Source: Fictibacillus terranigra
GTDB taxonomy: Bacteria > Bacillota > Bacilli > Bacillales > Fictibacillaceae
Length of the DNA stretch: 64,000 bases
Direction: 5' to 3'
Assembly (NCBI RefSeq): GCF_030412265.1
Contig: NZ_JAUHLN010000006.1
Span: forward strand, 1 to 64,000
Below, piece after piece: positions 34,856 through 44,333 of the stretch. Every line of letters begins with the position of its first letter. Position 1 is the first letter of the stretch. The position numbers and the translations under genes were made by a program. The notes beneath the pieces were generated by a model, which saw nothing but the letters and a program-made list of their open reading frames with translations, was not told where the DNA came from and ran no database searches.

Positions 34856-35188
34856 TTACCAAAAAGGCCTGAAACGCCGAATGCCATCGAACGGAAAGCC
34901 ATAGAGTCCGTAACCAGGAGATACTCCTCCTGCTAGGTTTGGAAACAAGCGGCTGTCTTCTGAATCATCTCTCCTCATCGGCATGACCATATACATATTT
35001 TCTTTATCATACGTATGGAGCCTGCCGTGATATATATTAACATCGATCATCTCAAGCTCAATATGTTGTCCAACAAACTGCTGGCATAATAGATAATAAT
35101 GATGATGGTGATGAGAACCTATTTTCTCAGGTGTTGGAGCAGATGGCCTCGAATACGTTGTTGCTTTTAAATCTTTGTCTATGTTCAA
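34856..35188 (-). CDS. hypothetical protein with His-rich run and Sm-like strand pattern
   Basis: The start is TTG at 35188 (110 residues), chosen because AAGGAGGAG lies just upstream; an ATG at 35209 lies upstream of that site. The N-terminal third holds SHHHHHYYLLCQQFVG, then EMIDVNIYHGRLHTYDKENMYMVMP, which has the strand pattern of small Sm-like barrels, and a Gly/Pro/Phe-rich tail (GLYGFPFDGIRRFRPFW). It resembles spore coat-type small proteins of Bacillus, but I cannot name it. Confidence 0.55.
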   Translation of the reverse strand: MNIDKDLKATTYSRPSAPTPEKIGSHHHHHYYLLCQQFVGQHIELEMIDVNIYHGRLHTYDKENMYMVMPMRRDDSEDSRLFPNLAGGVSPGYGLYGFPFDGIRRFRPFW

Positions 35189-35323
35189 AATTACTCCTCC
35201 TTTGTACATACCATCTTATTCCTTCCCTGCCAAAGTGCATCAATGTTCACCTACCTTCCCATTAAAATAGGTGCCGAGCTTTTTTACAAAGTCAAAAGAG
35301 CAGAGCACTTTTTTCAAAAAAAA

Positions 35324-35363
35324 AAGTGCTGAGGAGATTTTCTTACACTCACCCTCAGCACCC
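35324..35363 (-). terminator. terminator of the DJ-1 family gene
   Basis: GTGCTGAGG (35326-35334) and CCTCAGCAC (35353-35361) pair; on the minus strand a long T-run follows. Confidence 0.85.
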
Positions 35364-35373
35364 TTATTTTCAA

Positions 35374-36042
35374 TCAGCTTTCCAGCACTTCAATGACTTT
35401 ACGAGCGACACTATGGCTGGATTGCGGATTCTGTCCAGTCACAAGCTTACCATCCACGACCGCAAAATCTGCCCAGTTATCCCCATTTACAAATTCTGCA
35501 CCAAGTTCACGCAGCCTTGTTTCCAAAAGAAACGGCACTTCTTCCGTAAGTTTCATTTCCCTTTCTTCAGAATCGGTAAATGCGGATACTTTCTTCCCTT
35601 TCACAATAGGTGTTCCGTCCTCATAGGCGGCTGTAACGAGTCCTGTTGGACCGTGGCAAACAGTGCCAATGACTTTGTCCCCTTGTGCAAACTGGGAAAC
35701 TACCACCTGAAGATTTCTGCTGTTGGGAAAATCAAAAACGGCGCCATGCCCGCCTGGAAGAAAAATCGCATCATAGCCGTGCGCGTCCTCCCTCGTTAGC
35801 GCTGGCGTATCCTTCAGCTGTGTTTTGGCTTCTTCAAATTCATCAATATTTCCTTGGAGGCTGCTGGGATCAAGCGGCACTTCTCCGCCTTCAATGCTGG
35901 CTATCTTAATATCGTATCCTTGTTTTTTGAATTCATTGTATGGAACGGCCAACTCTTCCAGCCAAAGTCCCGTTTTTTGATCACCGATTTTATCATGGCT
36001 CGTTGCGACCATTAATACTTTTTTAGCAGACAATTGATTCAC
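35374..36042 (-). CDS. DJ-1/PfpI family protein (class I glutamine amidotransferase-like, Hsp31 type)
   Basis: The 222-residue product has the nucleophile elbow GTVCHGPTGL and the AIFLPGGHGAV motif of the DJ-1/PfpI superfamily, with TGLWLEEL near the N-terminus, as in Hsp31-like glyoxalase III/chaperone proteins. It probably detoxifies methylglyoxal in the cytosol or protects proteins; the exact activity is inference. Monocistronic. Confidence 0.88.
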   Translation of the reverse strand: MNQLSAKKVLMVATSHDKIGDQKTGLWLEELAVPYNEFKKQGYDIKIASIEGGEVPLDPSSLQGNIDEFEEAKTQLKDTPALTREDAHGYDAIFLPGGHGAVFDFPNSRNLQVVVSQFAQGDKVIGTVCHGPTGLVTAAYEDGTPIVKGKKVSAFTDSEEREMKLTEEVPFLLETRLRELGAEFVNGDNWADFAVVDGKLVTGQNPQSSHSVARKVIEVLES

Positions 36043-36533
36043 TCCTTTTGGACGTCTGTTTTAAAGCACTCCTGCACCCGTATCTATTCCTTTTATTTCA
36101 AAAAAATAAACGTCAGCTGGTCCAAATCACTTTCTATATATGAAATAACGGAAGAATGCGAAACAAAACCCTGAATTCAGCCAAATCGTGCTGTGTTCAG
36201 GGGTGTTTTTCATTCTTGATGCTTTGTTTCCTTTAACATAACTCTCGATCTTCACCATTTCATTATCGTTAAGTTTAATATTCTTCACTTCAATGCTTTT
36301 CCACATTGAAGAAGAAGAAACGAACGTATACTTTTTCGCCGTTATTTTCCACAAACAATTCCGCCTGTTTATGTTATCCAAGGACTACAACGGGGGTTCC
36401 CCAACCACTCCACCCCCAATAAATCGGGGTTTTTCTTTGCTTGATGTACTGCACTCAGCCACGCTCTCCGTCCAAGCCTCTGTCCCATATACCGCATATC
36501 ATAATTCATACCATTTAAAAATGAGGGAAACCG
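36043..36533. other. gene-poor region with a hairpin and a possible relic
   Basis: On the minus strand between about 36290 and 36375 a short stretch reads HKQAELFVENNGEKVYVRFF in one frame and a longer 84-codon frame runs to 36127, so this may be a frameshifted small gene. A hairpin CCCTGAA...TTCAGGG lies at 36169-36203. I cannot assign a family. Confidence 0.35.
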
Positions 36534-36989
36534 ATGAAATTTAATTTTGGCGACCGAACAACGGATGCTAAAAAATACAGTACGTTCCAAAAAAAACTTT
36601 CGATCAACAAGGAAGCTGACCTGAACTGCCCGAGCGATTTTCTCCCAGACAATGAAGAGGTTCCACTTCTTTACGTCCAATTTATCCAGCTCTCTAAAGG
36701 GGATAGGGTAGAAATCAATGCATCAGCAGGGTGGACGGCGGGTCTCCCGTGTGAATCAGCTACCATCACACTCACCGTCAGACGCAATCAAGAAGCTGTT
36801 ATAGCCCAAAGCTCTCAGACAACTCAAGACCTTCAGCAGCAAAGTACAGCGACCGTCACTGGCTCGGAGGAACTGACTGAAAACGTGGGGGTTGCCCGGT
36901 ATACGTTGTATGCATCAACAGAGCAAGCCGGCAGAATACGGATGAGCGGTTCCTTCAGCCTTCTCGCTGTCGTAAGGCTTGCTAAATAA
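36534..36989 (+). CDS. hypothetical beta-rich protein
   Basis: The 151-residue product has no signal peptide and no membrane segment. The pattern of alternating hydrophobic residues (SATITLTVRRNQEAVIAQSS, RIRMSGSFSLLAVVRLA) predicts a beta-sandwich. Several Gln/Thr-rich stretches recall spore or exosporium surface proteins, but there is no clear family. GAGGG precedes the ATG. It ends in a bidirectional terminator. Confidence 0.6.
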   Translation: MKFNFGDRTTDAKKYSTFQKKLSINKEADLNCPSDFLPDNEEVPLLYVQFIQLSKGDRVEINASAGWTAGLPCESATITLTVRRNQEAVIAQSSQTTQDLQQQSTATVTGSEELTENVGVARYTLYASTEQAGRIRMSGSFSLLAVVRLAK

Positions 36990-37018
36990 AAAAAGCCGGA
37001 TTTCAAGATCCGGCTTCT
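36989..37018. terminator. bidirectional terminator between the hypothetical gene and the ABC exporter
   Basis: AAGCCGGAT and ATCCGGCTT pair around TTCAAG, flanked by an A-run. Confidence 0.85.
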
Positions 37019-37020
37019 CT

Positions 37021-38241
37021 CTATCTATTTTTAGCGACTTGAATCATATCTTTCAACTTCACTTTTCCGCCATAATGCATCACACCGTGCACATAAATTC
37101 GTCCCGCAATCCGGTTGATGATCCACAATGAAACAAGCAGAATGGCAATCGTAATACTGATTTCCATCGCTCCCGCTTCTCCCGCTACGATTCGTGAAAA
37201 TGTAACGATCGGTGAGAAGAATGGAATATAAGAGCTGACGACAACAAGTGTGGTGGAAGGATCAAACAGTGAACGCATACCGATAAAGAATGCTCCCATG
37301 ATCAGGATAATGATCGGAAACTGGGATGAGCCCAAGTCTTCTGTCCTGCTTACCATTGACCCGACAGCTGCATACAGCATAGCATATAATAAATAGCCCA
37401 AAACAAAATAAGCAATGAAAGCTGCGATGACACCAGGTGATAGATTTGAAAGATCGATGGCCGCACCGAAGATGGACAATTGATTGGCATCAAACCAGCC
37501 TGCCAAGTACGCGATACCGCCCGCTAGCACGATGAAGGCGATCTGTACGATGGCGCCTGTCAGGATCGCAGCAATCTTGGCATACATCATCATGATCGGC
37601 TTTACTTTAGGAATCATGATTTCCATAACGCGGGAAGATTTTTCCGCAGCCACCGCCGTTGCAATCATTTGGCCGAATGCAATAATAAATATATACATAA
37701 AGAATACAAACACATACACGATGCCAAATGTATTGCTGGTATCCTTTAACACTTCATCCTTCACTTGAACGGTTGCCAGCAAGGACGCGGCGATTTCCGC
37801 ACCGATTTTATTTTTTGCGATCGTATTAGAGATATAAGCTTGCTGCAAAGCCTGAGAGACGACTGGTACCGCTTCATTATTTGGGAAGTTTTTATAAATA
37901 TAAGTCAGAGCCGGAACACCTTTTTGCTCTTTAACAAGTAAAACTCCGTCCAGATCTCCTTGCTCTACCTTCTTTCTTAAATTTTTTTCCTCGCTTTCGC
38001 CGGCTTCATTCAGCTTTGTTTCCTCAAGCGTTTTATTTATTGCTTTAACATCGATCCCTGTGCCTGTTTGATTGATCAGCGAGATCTTATCCTTATTCCC
38101 GATGTCAGAGCTGTTTGCCCAGTTCGAATACCCTAGAAAAGCCAGAATAGCCACAAAGATGATGGCTGTTGATATTTTAAAAGCTTTGGAAGTCAAATTT
38201 TCTTTCAAGTGAAATTTAAAAACGGTCGAGAACTTTTTCAT
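37021..38241 (-). CDS. ABC-2 type exporter permease (NatB/YhaP-like)
   Basis: The 406-residue permease has one N-terminal membrane segment (about 22-41), an extracellular loop (about 45-170) and five or six C-terminal segments. AEKSSRVMEIMIPKVKP and SSYIPFFSPIVTFSRI are typical of NatB/YhaP proteins. It is directly downstream of its ATPase (1 bp gap). Such systems export Na+ or unknown substrates. Confidence 0.88.
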   Translation of the reverse strand: MKKFSTVFKFHLKENLTSKAFKISTAIIFVAILAFLGYSNWANSSDIGNKDKISLINQTGTGIDVKAINKTLEETKLNEAGESEEKNLRKKVEQGDLDGVLLVKEQKGVPALTYIYKNFPNNEAVPVVSQALQQAYISNTIAKNKIGAEIAASLLATVQVKDEVLKDTSNTFGIVYVFVFFMYIFIIAFGQMIATAVAAEKSSRVMEIMIPKVKPIMMMYAKIAAILTGAIVQIAFIVLAGGIAYLAGWFDANQLSIFGAAIDLSNLSPGVIAAFIAYFVLGYLLYAMLYAAVGSMVSRTEDLGSSQFPIIILIMGAFFIGMRSLFDPSTTLVVVSSYIPFFSPIVTFSRIVAGEAGAMEISITIAILLVSLWIINRIAGRIYVHGVMHYGGKVKLKDMIQVAKNR

Positions 38242-39126
38242 CTATCTCACCTTTTCCAGGAAGATTTCATTCAGCGTAGGTTCGAGCATCTTAAAATATC
38301 TTAGTGGAAGGTTCGCCTGATGAAGCCGGTTAAACAGTTGAAAGGCTTCAGAGTCATCCTTTACTTTTACGAGCAAATCATTCATTTTCTTCTCGTAGGA
38401 CACCTTCCATTCCTTCAGCTTCTCTTCCATACCTTTGTGGTTGAAGAGCGTTAGATTGCGGTATCCGTAGTTCTGTTTAATTTCACTGAGCCTGCCCTGT
38501 ATAACGGCTTGCCCATCCTTCATCAGACAGACATTCTCGCAAAATGTCTCAATCTGTTCCATCCGATGTGAGGAAAGGATGACCGTTTTTTTCTTTTTGA
38601 CCTGTTCTTCAATAATCGCAGAGAGCATGTTCGCATTCACGGGGTCAAGTCCGCTGAACGGCTCATCCAATATCAAAAGCTCGGGATCATGTATCAATGT
38701 GGCGATCAGCTGTATTTTTTGCTGGTTCCCTTTGGAGAGGTCAGAAGCCTTCTTATCCTTATGCTCCGGAATTTGCAGCTTCTCAAGCCAATGATCAATC
38801 GCTTTATTGGCGCTTTGTCTGTCCATGCCCTCAAGCTCTGCAAAATACCGAAGCTGATCAGATACTTTGCTTTTTTGGTAAAGTCCTCTTTCTTCAGGCA
38901 AATAACCGATTGAAACCCGGTTTCGATCAAGCTTGTTTCCCTGCCACCTGATCTCCCCTTGGTCGGGTACGAGCAGACCCAGAATCATTTTTATGGTCGT
39001 CGTCTTACCTGCACCGTTCCGTCCTAATAATCCGAGAACCTCCCCTGTCGGCAAGGTGAGTGTAAGATTGGACACGGCTTTTATATGACCAAAAGATTTA
39101 TGTAGATATTGCAACTCCAATGCCAA
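38242..39126 (-). CDS. ABC exporter ATP-binding protein (NatA/YhaQ-like)
   Basis: The product (294 residues from TTG 39126; GGAGGG is 7 nt upstream) has Walker A GRNGAGKTT, signature LSKGNQQKIQLIATL, Walker B LLILDEPFSGLDPVN and a C-terminal extension of about 70 residues typical of YhaQ. It pairs with the permease gene that follows. An ATG at 39153 would add nine residues with no ribosome binding site. Confidence 0.9.
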   Translation of the reverse strand: MALELQYLHKSFGHIKAVSNLTLTLPTGEVLGLLGRNGAGKTTTIKMILGLLVPDQGEIRWQGNKLDRNRVSIGYLPEERGLYQKSKVSDQLRYFAELEGMDRQSANKAIDHWLEKLQIPEHKDKKASDLSKGNQQKIQLIATLIHDPELLILDEPFSGLDPVNANMLSAIIEEQVKKKKTVILSSHRMEQIETFCENVCLMKDGQAVIQGRLSEIKQNYGYRNLTLFNHKGMEEKLKEWKVSYEKKMNDLLVKVKDDSEAFQLFNRLHQANLPLRYFKMLEPTLNEIFLEKVR

Positions 39127-39238
39127 GCTAAAACCCTCCTTATGTAAGAACAAAAAGTTACTATTCTAGCATATTCATAAAATACCTTTTACATTCTCTC
39201 ACAGAAAAATGGAAATATCAAACAGATAAAAAGATCAA

Positions 39239-39271
39239 TAAAAAAGCCGATTCTATAGAACCGGCTTCTCA
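39239..39271 (-). terminator. terminator of the GNAT gene
   Basis: AAGCCGATTCTA and TAGAACCGGCTT pair with one bulge; a T-run follows on the minus strand. Confidence 0.75.
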
Positions 39272-39302
39272 CACATGATAAAAACTATACTTTTCGGTGG
39301 AA

Positions 39303-39791
39303 TTATGGACTTGCTAATGGCAGCTGCAGGATATACTGAATACCTATAGTGCCGGCTCTTCTTTGTCCCTTATCTTGAAAGCCGGCCTTAAAATAAAGCT
39401 GCTGTGCAGCAAAGTTCTTTTCGTTTACAGCGAGCACGAGCTCATTGCAGAATGGAAAGTGGACAGATGCAAAGCCTGGGAGTGCCAGCATGGCACGTTT
39501 GGCCACACGTTTCCCTTGATAAGCAGGATGAACAGAAAGTGCCCGGATAAAAAGGGCGTTCGGATTTTCAGTAAAAGGAGAAATGCAGGGTCCATGGTGG
39601 AGCACAAAAAAACCGGCGGGTTTCCCCTGATACATAATGACCACTGGATGCCGGCTCTCGTCTTCTTCGCAAGCTTGCAACGCTGTCAGCGGAAGGGCAG
39701 TAAATTGCAGCTGCTTTTTAGGAAGTTCAAATGTACTGAGCGCTGTTGAATGTTCTGGCAAATAGAAGGACAGGCTGACTTCTGCGAACAT
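39303..39791 (-). CDS. GNAT family N-acetyltransferase
   Basis: The 162-residue product has the GNAT core: ALFIRALSVHPAYQGKRVAKRAMLALP (motif A with QGKRVA for acetyl-CoA) and NELVLAVNEKNFAAQQLYFKAGF (motif B). It transfers an acetyl group to an amine; the acceptor is unknown. AAGGTGGG precedes the ATG. It is monocistronic. Confidence 0.9.
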   Translation of the reverse strand: MFAEVSLSFYLPEHSTALSTFELPKKQLQFTALPLTALQACEEDESRHPVVIMYQGKPAGFFVLHHGPCISPFTENPNALFIRALSVHPAYQGKRVAKRAMLALPGFASVHFPFCNELVLAVNEKNFAAQQLYFKAGFQDKGQRRAGTIGIQYILQLPLASP

Positions 39792-39889
39792 TGCTATCCC
39801 ACCTTTTTTCCTTCATTATTGTCTAAATCCAATGGTCTGTCTATATACAATTGGAAATAACTAGTCCCCTTTGATGCTGATCAAAAATA

Positions 39890-39922
39890 AAAAAGGAAGC
39901 AGCCTCATTCAAGGCTGCTTCA
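39890..39922 (-). terminator. terminator of the aceB-aceA operon
   Basis: GAAGCAGCCT and AGGCTGCTTC pair around CATTCA just after the aceA stop. Confidence 0.9.
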
Positions 39923-39924
39923 CT

Positions 39925-41211
39925 TTATTTATTGGCGATTGTAAACTGTTCTTCCTCTGTAGATCCTTTTAGTGCTGTTGTTGAGGCCAATCCTCCAGAA
40001 ACGGCCTGAGCCACTTCATCAAAGTAGCCGGTACCCACTTCACGCTGATGGCGAGTTGCCGTGTAGCCATGTTTCTCATTTGCAAACTCTCTCTGCTGAA
40101 GCTCTGAATAGGCGGCCATCCCTCGCGTTTTATATTCTTTTGCGAGTTCGAACATGCTGTGGTTAAGAGTATGGAAGCCTGCAAGCGTAACAAACTGGAA
40201 CTTATAACCCATCGATGCAATCTGCTGTTGGAAGGTTGCAATCGTCTGGTCATCCAGCTTCCTTTTCCAGTTAAAGGATGGCGAGCAGTTATAGGCCAGC
40301 ATTTTACCAGGAAAACGCTCGTGGATGGCAGCGGCGAACTTCTGAGCTTCTTCCAGGTTCGGTTCTGATGTCTCGCACCAGATGAGGTCGGCATAAGGCG
40401 CATAAGCGAGCCCTCTGGCAATGGCCTGATCGATTCCTGCATTCGTTCTGTAAAACCCTTCTGCCGTTCTGTCGCCAGTTAAAAATGGATGATCATAGGA
40501 ATCAACATCACTCGTGATCAGATTAGCGGCATTGGCATCCGTTCTGGCGATTAACACCGTGTCCACGCCCATTACATCTGCGGCAAGCCTTGCAGAGATC
40601 AGATGGCGAACCGCCTGCTGCGTGGGCAAGAGCACTTTGCCCCCAAGATGCCCGCATTTCTTTTCGGAAGAAAGCTGGTCTTCAAAATGCACGCCTGCCG
40701 CTCCTGCTTCAATCATCGCTTTCATCATCTCAAAAACGTTAAGCGCTCCGCCAAATCCTGCCTCAGCGTCGGCAACAATCGGAACAAACCAATCGATGTC
40801 CGTTTTTCCTTCGGAGAACTCGATTTGATCGGCCCGCTGCAGCGCCTGGTTAATCTTTTTCACCACATTAGGTACACTGTTTGCCGGATATAGGCTTTGG
40901 TCAGGATACATGTGACCGGAAAGGTTGGCATCCGCCGCAACCTGCCAACCGCTTAAGTAGATGGCCTTCAGCCCTGCCTTCACTTGCTGAACCGCCTGAT
41001 TTCCTGTCAATGCTCCAAGCGCATGCACGTAATCTTCTTCATGGAGAGATTTCCATAGCCGGGCGGCTCCTCTTTTAGCAAGGGTATGTTCGATTTGAAT
41101 GGATCCTCTAAGTTTAGCAACCTCTTCTGCCGTATAGGTCCTCTCGATTCCTTCCCAACGTTTTTCTTTCCAATTCTCTTGAATTTGTACTGCTGCCTCT
41201 TTTTGATTCAT
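39925..41211 (-). CDS. aceA: isocitrate lyase
   Basis: The 428-residue product is a complete isocitrate lyase with the active-site motif [14 protein letters not shown] and [31 protein letters not shown] and YNCSPSFNW. It cleaves isocitrate to glyoxylate and succinate in the glyoxylate shunt. It lies 13 bp after aceB. B. subtilis lacks this pathway, but many other Bacillaceae have it. Confidence 0.97.
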   Translation of the reverse strand: MNQKEAAVQIQENWKEKRWEGIERTYTAEEVAKLRGSIQIEHTLAKRGAARLWKSLHEEDYVHALGALTGNQAVQQVKAGLKAIYLSGWQVAADANLSGHMYPDQSLYPANSVPNVVKKINQALQRADQIEFSEGKTDIDWFVPIVADAEAGFGGALNVFEMMKAMIEAGAAGVHFEDQLSSEKKCGHLGGKVLLPTQQAVRHLISARLAADVMGVDTVLIARTDANAANLITSDVDSYDHPFLTGDRTAEGFYRTNAGIDQAIARGLAYAPYADLIWCETSEPNLEEAQKFAAAIHERFPGKMLAYNCSPSFNWKRKLDDQTIATFQQQIASMGYKFQFVTLAGFHTLNHSMFELAKEYKTRGMAAYSELQQREFANEKHGYTATRHQREVGTGYFDEVAQAVSGGLASTTALKGSTEEEQFTIANK

Positions 41212-41224
41212 CTCATTCCACTCC

Positions 41225-42826
41225 TTATTTAATATAGGTATAGCCTGGCAATGTTAAAAATTCAATGAACTCATCTTGCTTTACTAGCTGCTCAAAGAGA
41301 GTGATTGCTTCTTTGAACCGGCCAGATTCCCATTGCTTCTCATCCAATGCTGATTTGATTTTCTGGGTTTCTTCTTCAGTCACTTGCGCCACAAGCTCCA
41401 AAGTAATCTGCCGTCCATCTTCCAGAACACCCTGTGTATGACGGATCCATTGCCAAACCTGAGCTCTCGAGATTTCAGCTGTGGCAGCATCCTCCATCAA
41501 ATGGTTCAGAGGCACTGCTCCTCGCCCAGTCAGCCAGGCTGCGATGTATTGAATTCCTACCGATATGTTGGTCCTTAAACCATCTTCAGTAATCGGTCCG
41601 ATCGTCGGCTGCAGAAGATCCTCCGCCATTACATTGACGTCATCCCTCTGTTTGTCTAACTGGTTCGGCGCTGGCATAATGCGGTCAAAGACTTCGAGAA
41701 CGACCGGCACCAAACCTGGATGAGCTACCCAGCTGCCGTCATGTCCGTCTTCTGCTTCTCTTTCTTTGTCTGTTTTTACTTTTTGCAATGCCTCTTCGTT
41801 GGCCTCGGGATTATTCTTGATCGGAATCTGAGCCGCCATTCCCCCGATCGCATGAGCGCCTCTCTTATGGCAGATCTTAATGACATGCTGTGTATACGCT
41901 CTCATGAACGGCACCGTCATCGTAACCTGTGCACGGTCGGGCAGCAGATAGGATGAGTGGTTTTTCAATTTTTTGATGTAGCTGAAAATATAATCCCAGC
42001 GCCCGCAATTTAATCCGGAACTGTGTTCTCTCAGTTCATAAAGGATTTCTTCCGCTTCAAAGGTCGCCAGGATAGTCTCAATCAATACGGTTGCTTTGAT
42101 CGTTCCTTGAGGAATTCCGAGCTCTTCCTGTGCATACACAAACACTTCGTTCCAAAGCCTGGCTTCCAAATGGCCTTCAAGTTTCGGAAGATAAAAATAA
42201 GGGCCTGAACCTTTTTCGATCAATGTTTTAGCGTTATGAAAAAAATAAAGTCCAAAATCTACTAAACTGCCAGACATGGGTTCACCCTTATACAACAAGT
42301 GCTTCTCTTCCAGGTGCCAACCCCTCGGCCGTACAACAAGTGTCGCTGTTTTATCATTTAAGCGATATTCTTTTCCTTGCGGTGAGGTATATTCAAGTTG
42401 TCCCCGAATCGCATCCCGCAAATAAACCTGCCCAAGAAGGCTGTTCTCCCACGTGGGAGAGTTCGCATCCTCGAAATCTGCCATAAATACTTTGGCTCCT
42501 GAGTTTAAAGCATTGATGACCATTTTTGCATCCCCTGCAGGTCCTGTTATCTCCACTCTTCTGTCCTGAAGATCGGCCGGGACTTGTGCGACAGACCAGC
42601 TGCCCTCCCGAATTTTTTTCGTCTCAGACAAAAAGCCGGGAAGCTCCCCTTGATCTATTTTTTTCTGTCTGTTTACTCTGTTTTGCAAGAGTTGCAATCT
42701 TGCATTATGAAATCGTTCATGCAGCTTCTCGAGAAAAACGATGGCATCTGACGTCAGTATCTCATGATCCACATCCCCCTGTACTGTAACAGATTGTTCT
42801 TTAGATATAGCTACTGAATTATCCAC
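41225..42826 (-). CDS. aceB: malate synthase A
   Basis: The 533-residue enzyme condenses glyoxylate with acetyl-CoA to malate. [51 protein letters not shown] and [13 protein letters not shown] are conserved malate synthase blocks. The start is GTG with CAGGAGG 7 nt upstream. It is the second gene of the operon: a small CxxCxGxG gene ends 15 bp before it. Confidence 0.97.
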   Translation of the reverse strand: MDNSVAISKEQSVTVQGDVDHEILTSDAIVFLEKLHERFHNARLQLLQNRVNRQKKIDQGELPGFLSETKKIREGSWSVAQVPADLQDRRVEITGPAGDAKMVINALNSGAKVFMADFEDANSPTWENSLLGQVYLRDAIRGQLEYTSPQGKEYRLNDKTATLVVRPRGWHLEEKHLLYKGEPMSGSLVDFGLYFFHNAKTLIEKGSGPYFYLPKLEGHLEARLWNEVFVYAQEELGIPQGTIKATVLIETILATFEAEEILYELREHSSGLNCGRWDYIFSYIKKLKNHSSYLLPDRAQVTMTVPFMRAYTQHVIKICHKRGAHAIGGMAAQIPIKNNPEANEEALQKVKTDKEREAEDGHDGSWVAHPGLVPVVLEVFDRIMPAPNQLDKQRDDVNVMAEDLLQPTIGPITEDGLRTNISVGIQYIAAWLTGRGAVPLNHLMEDAATAEISRAQVWQWIRHTQGVLEDGRQITLELVAQVTEEETQKIKSALDEKQWESGRFKEAITLFEQLVKQDEFIEFLTLPGYTYIK

Positions 42827-42841
42827 GTGTTAACCTCCTGC

Positions 42842-42994
42842 TCAGTCAATGATTCCGTTTCCATTACAGCGCCTGCAGCATACACACCCCTCACCCATGC
42901 AATCCGGGCAGTTACCGTTTTGATGCTTTCCAGACCCGTTGCATTCCAAGCAGATTTCCTCGCCATTCCCTTGGCAGCTCGCACAGTTCATCAT
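42842..42994 (-). CDS. 50-residue CxxCxGxG zinc-finger protein
   Basis: The product begins MMNCASCQGNGEEICLECNG and has four CxxCxGxG-type pairs in total (CASCQGNG, CLECNGSG, CPDCMGEG, CRRCNGNG), which is the zinc-binding repeat of DnaJ, without any J domain. AGGAGG lies 5-8 nt before a double ATG. It ends 15 bp before the aceB start on the same strand and probably opens the aceBA operon. A DnaJ-like zinc-ribbon miniprotein could help folding or bind metal; that is inference. Confidence 0.7.
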   Translation of the reverse strand: MMNCASCQGNGEEICLECNGSGKHQNGNCPDCMGEGCVCCRRCNGNGIID

Positions 42995-43111
42995 GATTTC
43001 CTCCTTTTCATGTATTTCTTTCCTGTTATAAAACAGATATTTATCTTGTAAAATAATATATAACAGTATGGATAAAATGTGCAACACTTTTTTTATATAA
43101 AATCAAAAATA

Positions 43112-43138
43112 GGCCCTCTGTTCTATAACAGAGGGCCT
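43112..43138 (-). terminator. hairpin upstream of the CxxCxGxG gene
   Basis: AGGCCCTCTGTT and AACAGAGGGCCT are a perfect 12-bp stem. It lies about 120 bp upstream of the CxxCxGxG start and may close transcripts from the aldo/keto reductase gene. Confidence 0.7.
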
Positions 43139-43204
43139 TCCTAAGGACTATCCTACCGAAAAACTTCAAGTATTTAGTTATTACACTCTTAAGCCAGGAT
43201 TGAG

Positions 43205-43228
43205 AATGGTTGCTCGAAAGAAGCCCTC
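43205..43228 (-). repeat. post-terminator repeat, copy 1
   Basis: The 24-bp stretch is 22 of 24 identical to 44177-44200 (core GAGGGCTT and AGCAACCATT on the minus strand). A related shorter copy is at 44221-44243. Confidence 0.6.
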
Positions 43229-43301
43229 AGGTCTATCGCTTTGCTTACATCGAGGGGAATAGCGGCTCTTTTTTGAGCCAGCTGAATTGTACAAGCTTTT
43301 C

Positions 43302-44126
43302 TTAAAATTCGTCCGGATCTGGACCGTTTCGAAGATCTTTATTCAATGAATCGATCTGCTGCATATCTTCGATGCTCAATTCAAAATCAAAGATATCAGC
43401 GTTTTCCTTAATACGGTTTTCATTCACTGATTTAGGAATTGTAATTACTCCATTCTGAAGATCCCAGCGAAGAATCACCTGTGCCACTGTTTTATTATGC
43501 TTATCTGCCAGTGCTGTCAGGATCGGCTCATCAAAGATCTCACCCTTTAACAAGGGTCTCCAGGCTTCAACTTGAATGCCCTGGTCCTTGCAGAAAGCCA
43601 ACAGATCTTTTTGTGTAAGGCGGGGATGGAACTCCACCTGATTGACCATCGGTTTAATCTCACAATCCTTCATGAGGTCCTCCAGATGGTGAATTTTAAA
43701 ATTACAAACACCAATCGCTTTTGCCTTAGCCTCTTTGTAAAGAGTTTCTAGTGCTTTCCACGTCTCTTTATACTTGCCGGACACCGGCCAATGAACCAGG
43801 AACAGGTCTACGTAATCCAAATCAAGCTTTTTCAGGCTTTCTTCAAACGAGCGGAGTGTCTGCTCATAGCCCTGTTCCGTGTTCCAGACCTTGGTTGCAA
43901 TAAACAGGTCTTCACGCGGAACATCCACCTGTTTGACAGCCTGTCCTACGCCCTCTTCATTTTTATAAAACGATGCTGTATCAATGCTTCTGTAGCCGGC
44001 AGCGACCGCATGTTTTATGGCGTCGATCACCTCTTGGCCTTCTTCTGCTTTATATACACCCAGACCCAGCCACGGCATCCTTACGCCGTTATGCAATACA
44101 GCCGTATCAGAAATGCTTTTTATCAT
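43302..44126 (-). CDS. aldo/keto reductase (AKR5, YtbE/YvgN-like)
   Basis: The 274-residue product has an intact AKR5 tetrad: RSIDTASFYKNE, ATKVWN, DLFLVHWP and IPKSVNENRIKENADIFDFEL for NADPH. It is a paralogue of the gene at 22008-22838. AAGGAGG precedes the ATG. It may reduce methylglyoxal or other aldehydes. Near-identical 24-bp repeats flank it on both sides. Confidence 0.92.
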   Translation of the reverse strand: MIKSISDTAVLHNGVRMPWLGLGVYKAEEGQEVIDAIKHAVAAGYRSIDTASFYKNEEGVGQAVKQVDVPREDLFIATKVWNTEQGYEQTLRSFEESLKKLDLDYVDLFLVHWPVSGKYKETWKALETLYKEAKAKAIGVCNFKIHHLEDLMKDCEIKPMVNQVEFHPRLTQKDLLAFCKDQGIQVEAWRPLLKGEIFDEPILTALADKHNKTVAQVILRWDLQNGVITIPKSVNENRIKENADIFDFELSIEDMQQIDSLNKDLRNGPDPDEF

Positions 44127-44176
44127 ATGTACCGCCTCCTTGTTTGTATGGTACCATTCGGCAGCCTGAAAAGAAA

Positions 44177-44200
44177 AATGGTTGCTAGAAAAAAGCCCTC
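44177..44200 (-). repeat. post-terminator repeat, copy 2
   Basis: 22 of 24 bases match the copy at 43205. It overlaps the hairpin AGCTCTCCA and TGGAGGGCT (44193-44214), a terminator for transcripts on the minus strand. Confidence 0.6.
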
Positions 44201-44220
44201 CAGCAGATGGAGAGCTCGGT

Positions 44221-44243
44221 GAAAACTGTTGCGAAGAAGCCTC
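44221..44243 (-). repeat. post-terminator repeat, copy 3 (diverged)
   Basis: On the minus strand it reads GAGGCTTCTTCGCAACAG and onward, which keeps the GAGGCTTCTT and GCAAC parts of copies 1 and 2. Confidence 0.45.
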
Positions 44244-44252
44244 AATAGTGAG

Positions 44253-44306
44253 TTTGGTTCAATTATTTTCTTTTTGGTTCAATTATTCATTGTTCGGTCA
44301 ATTATC
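44253..44306. repeat. three direct repeats of TTTGGTTCAATTATT
   Basis: Copies at 44253-44267 and 44273-44287 are identical and 20 bp apart; a third, GTTCGGTCAATTATC, starts 19 bp later at 44292. They lie after the M20 gene and upstream of the aldo/keto reductase. The helical spacing suggests a protein-binding array, but a passive repeat is possible. Confidence 0.55.
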
Positions 44307-44333
44307 CTCAATTACGCAAAACAACAACGTCAG

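Noticed and set aside
44253-44306. CRISPR array
   Set aside because: Only three short 15-bp units at 20-bp spacing with almost no spacers and no cas genes; it does not fit a CRISPR array.
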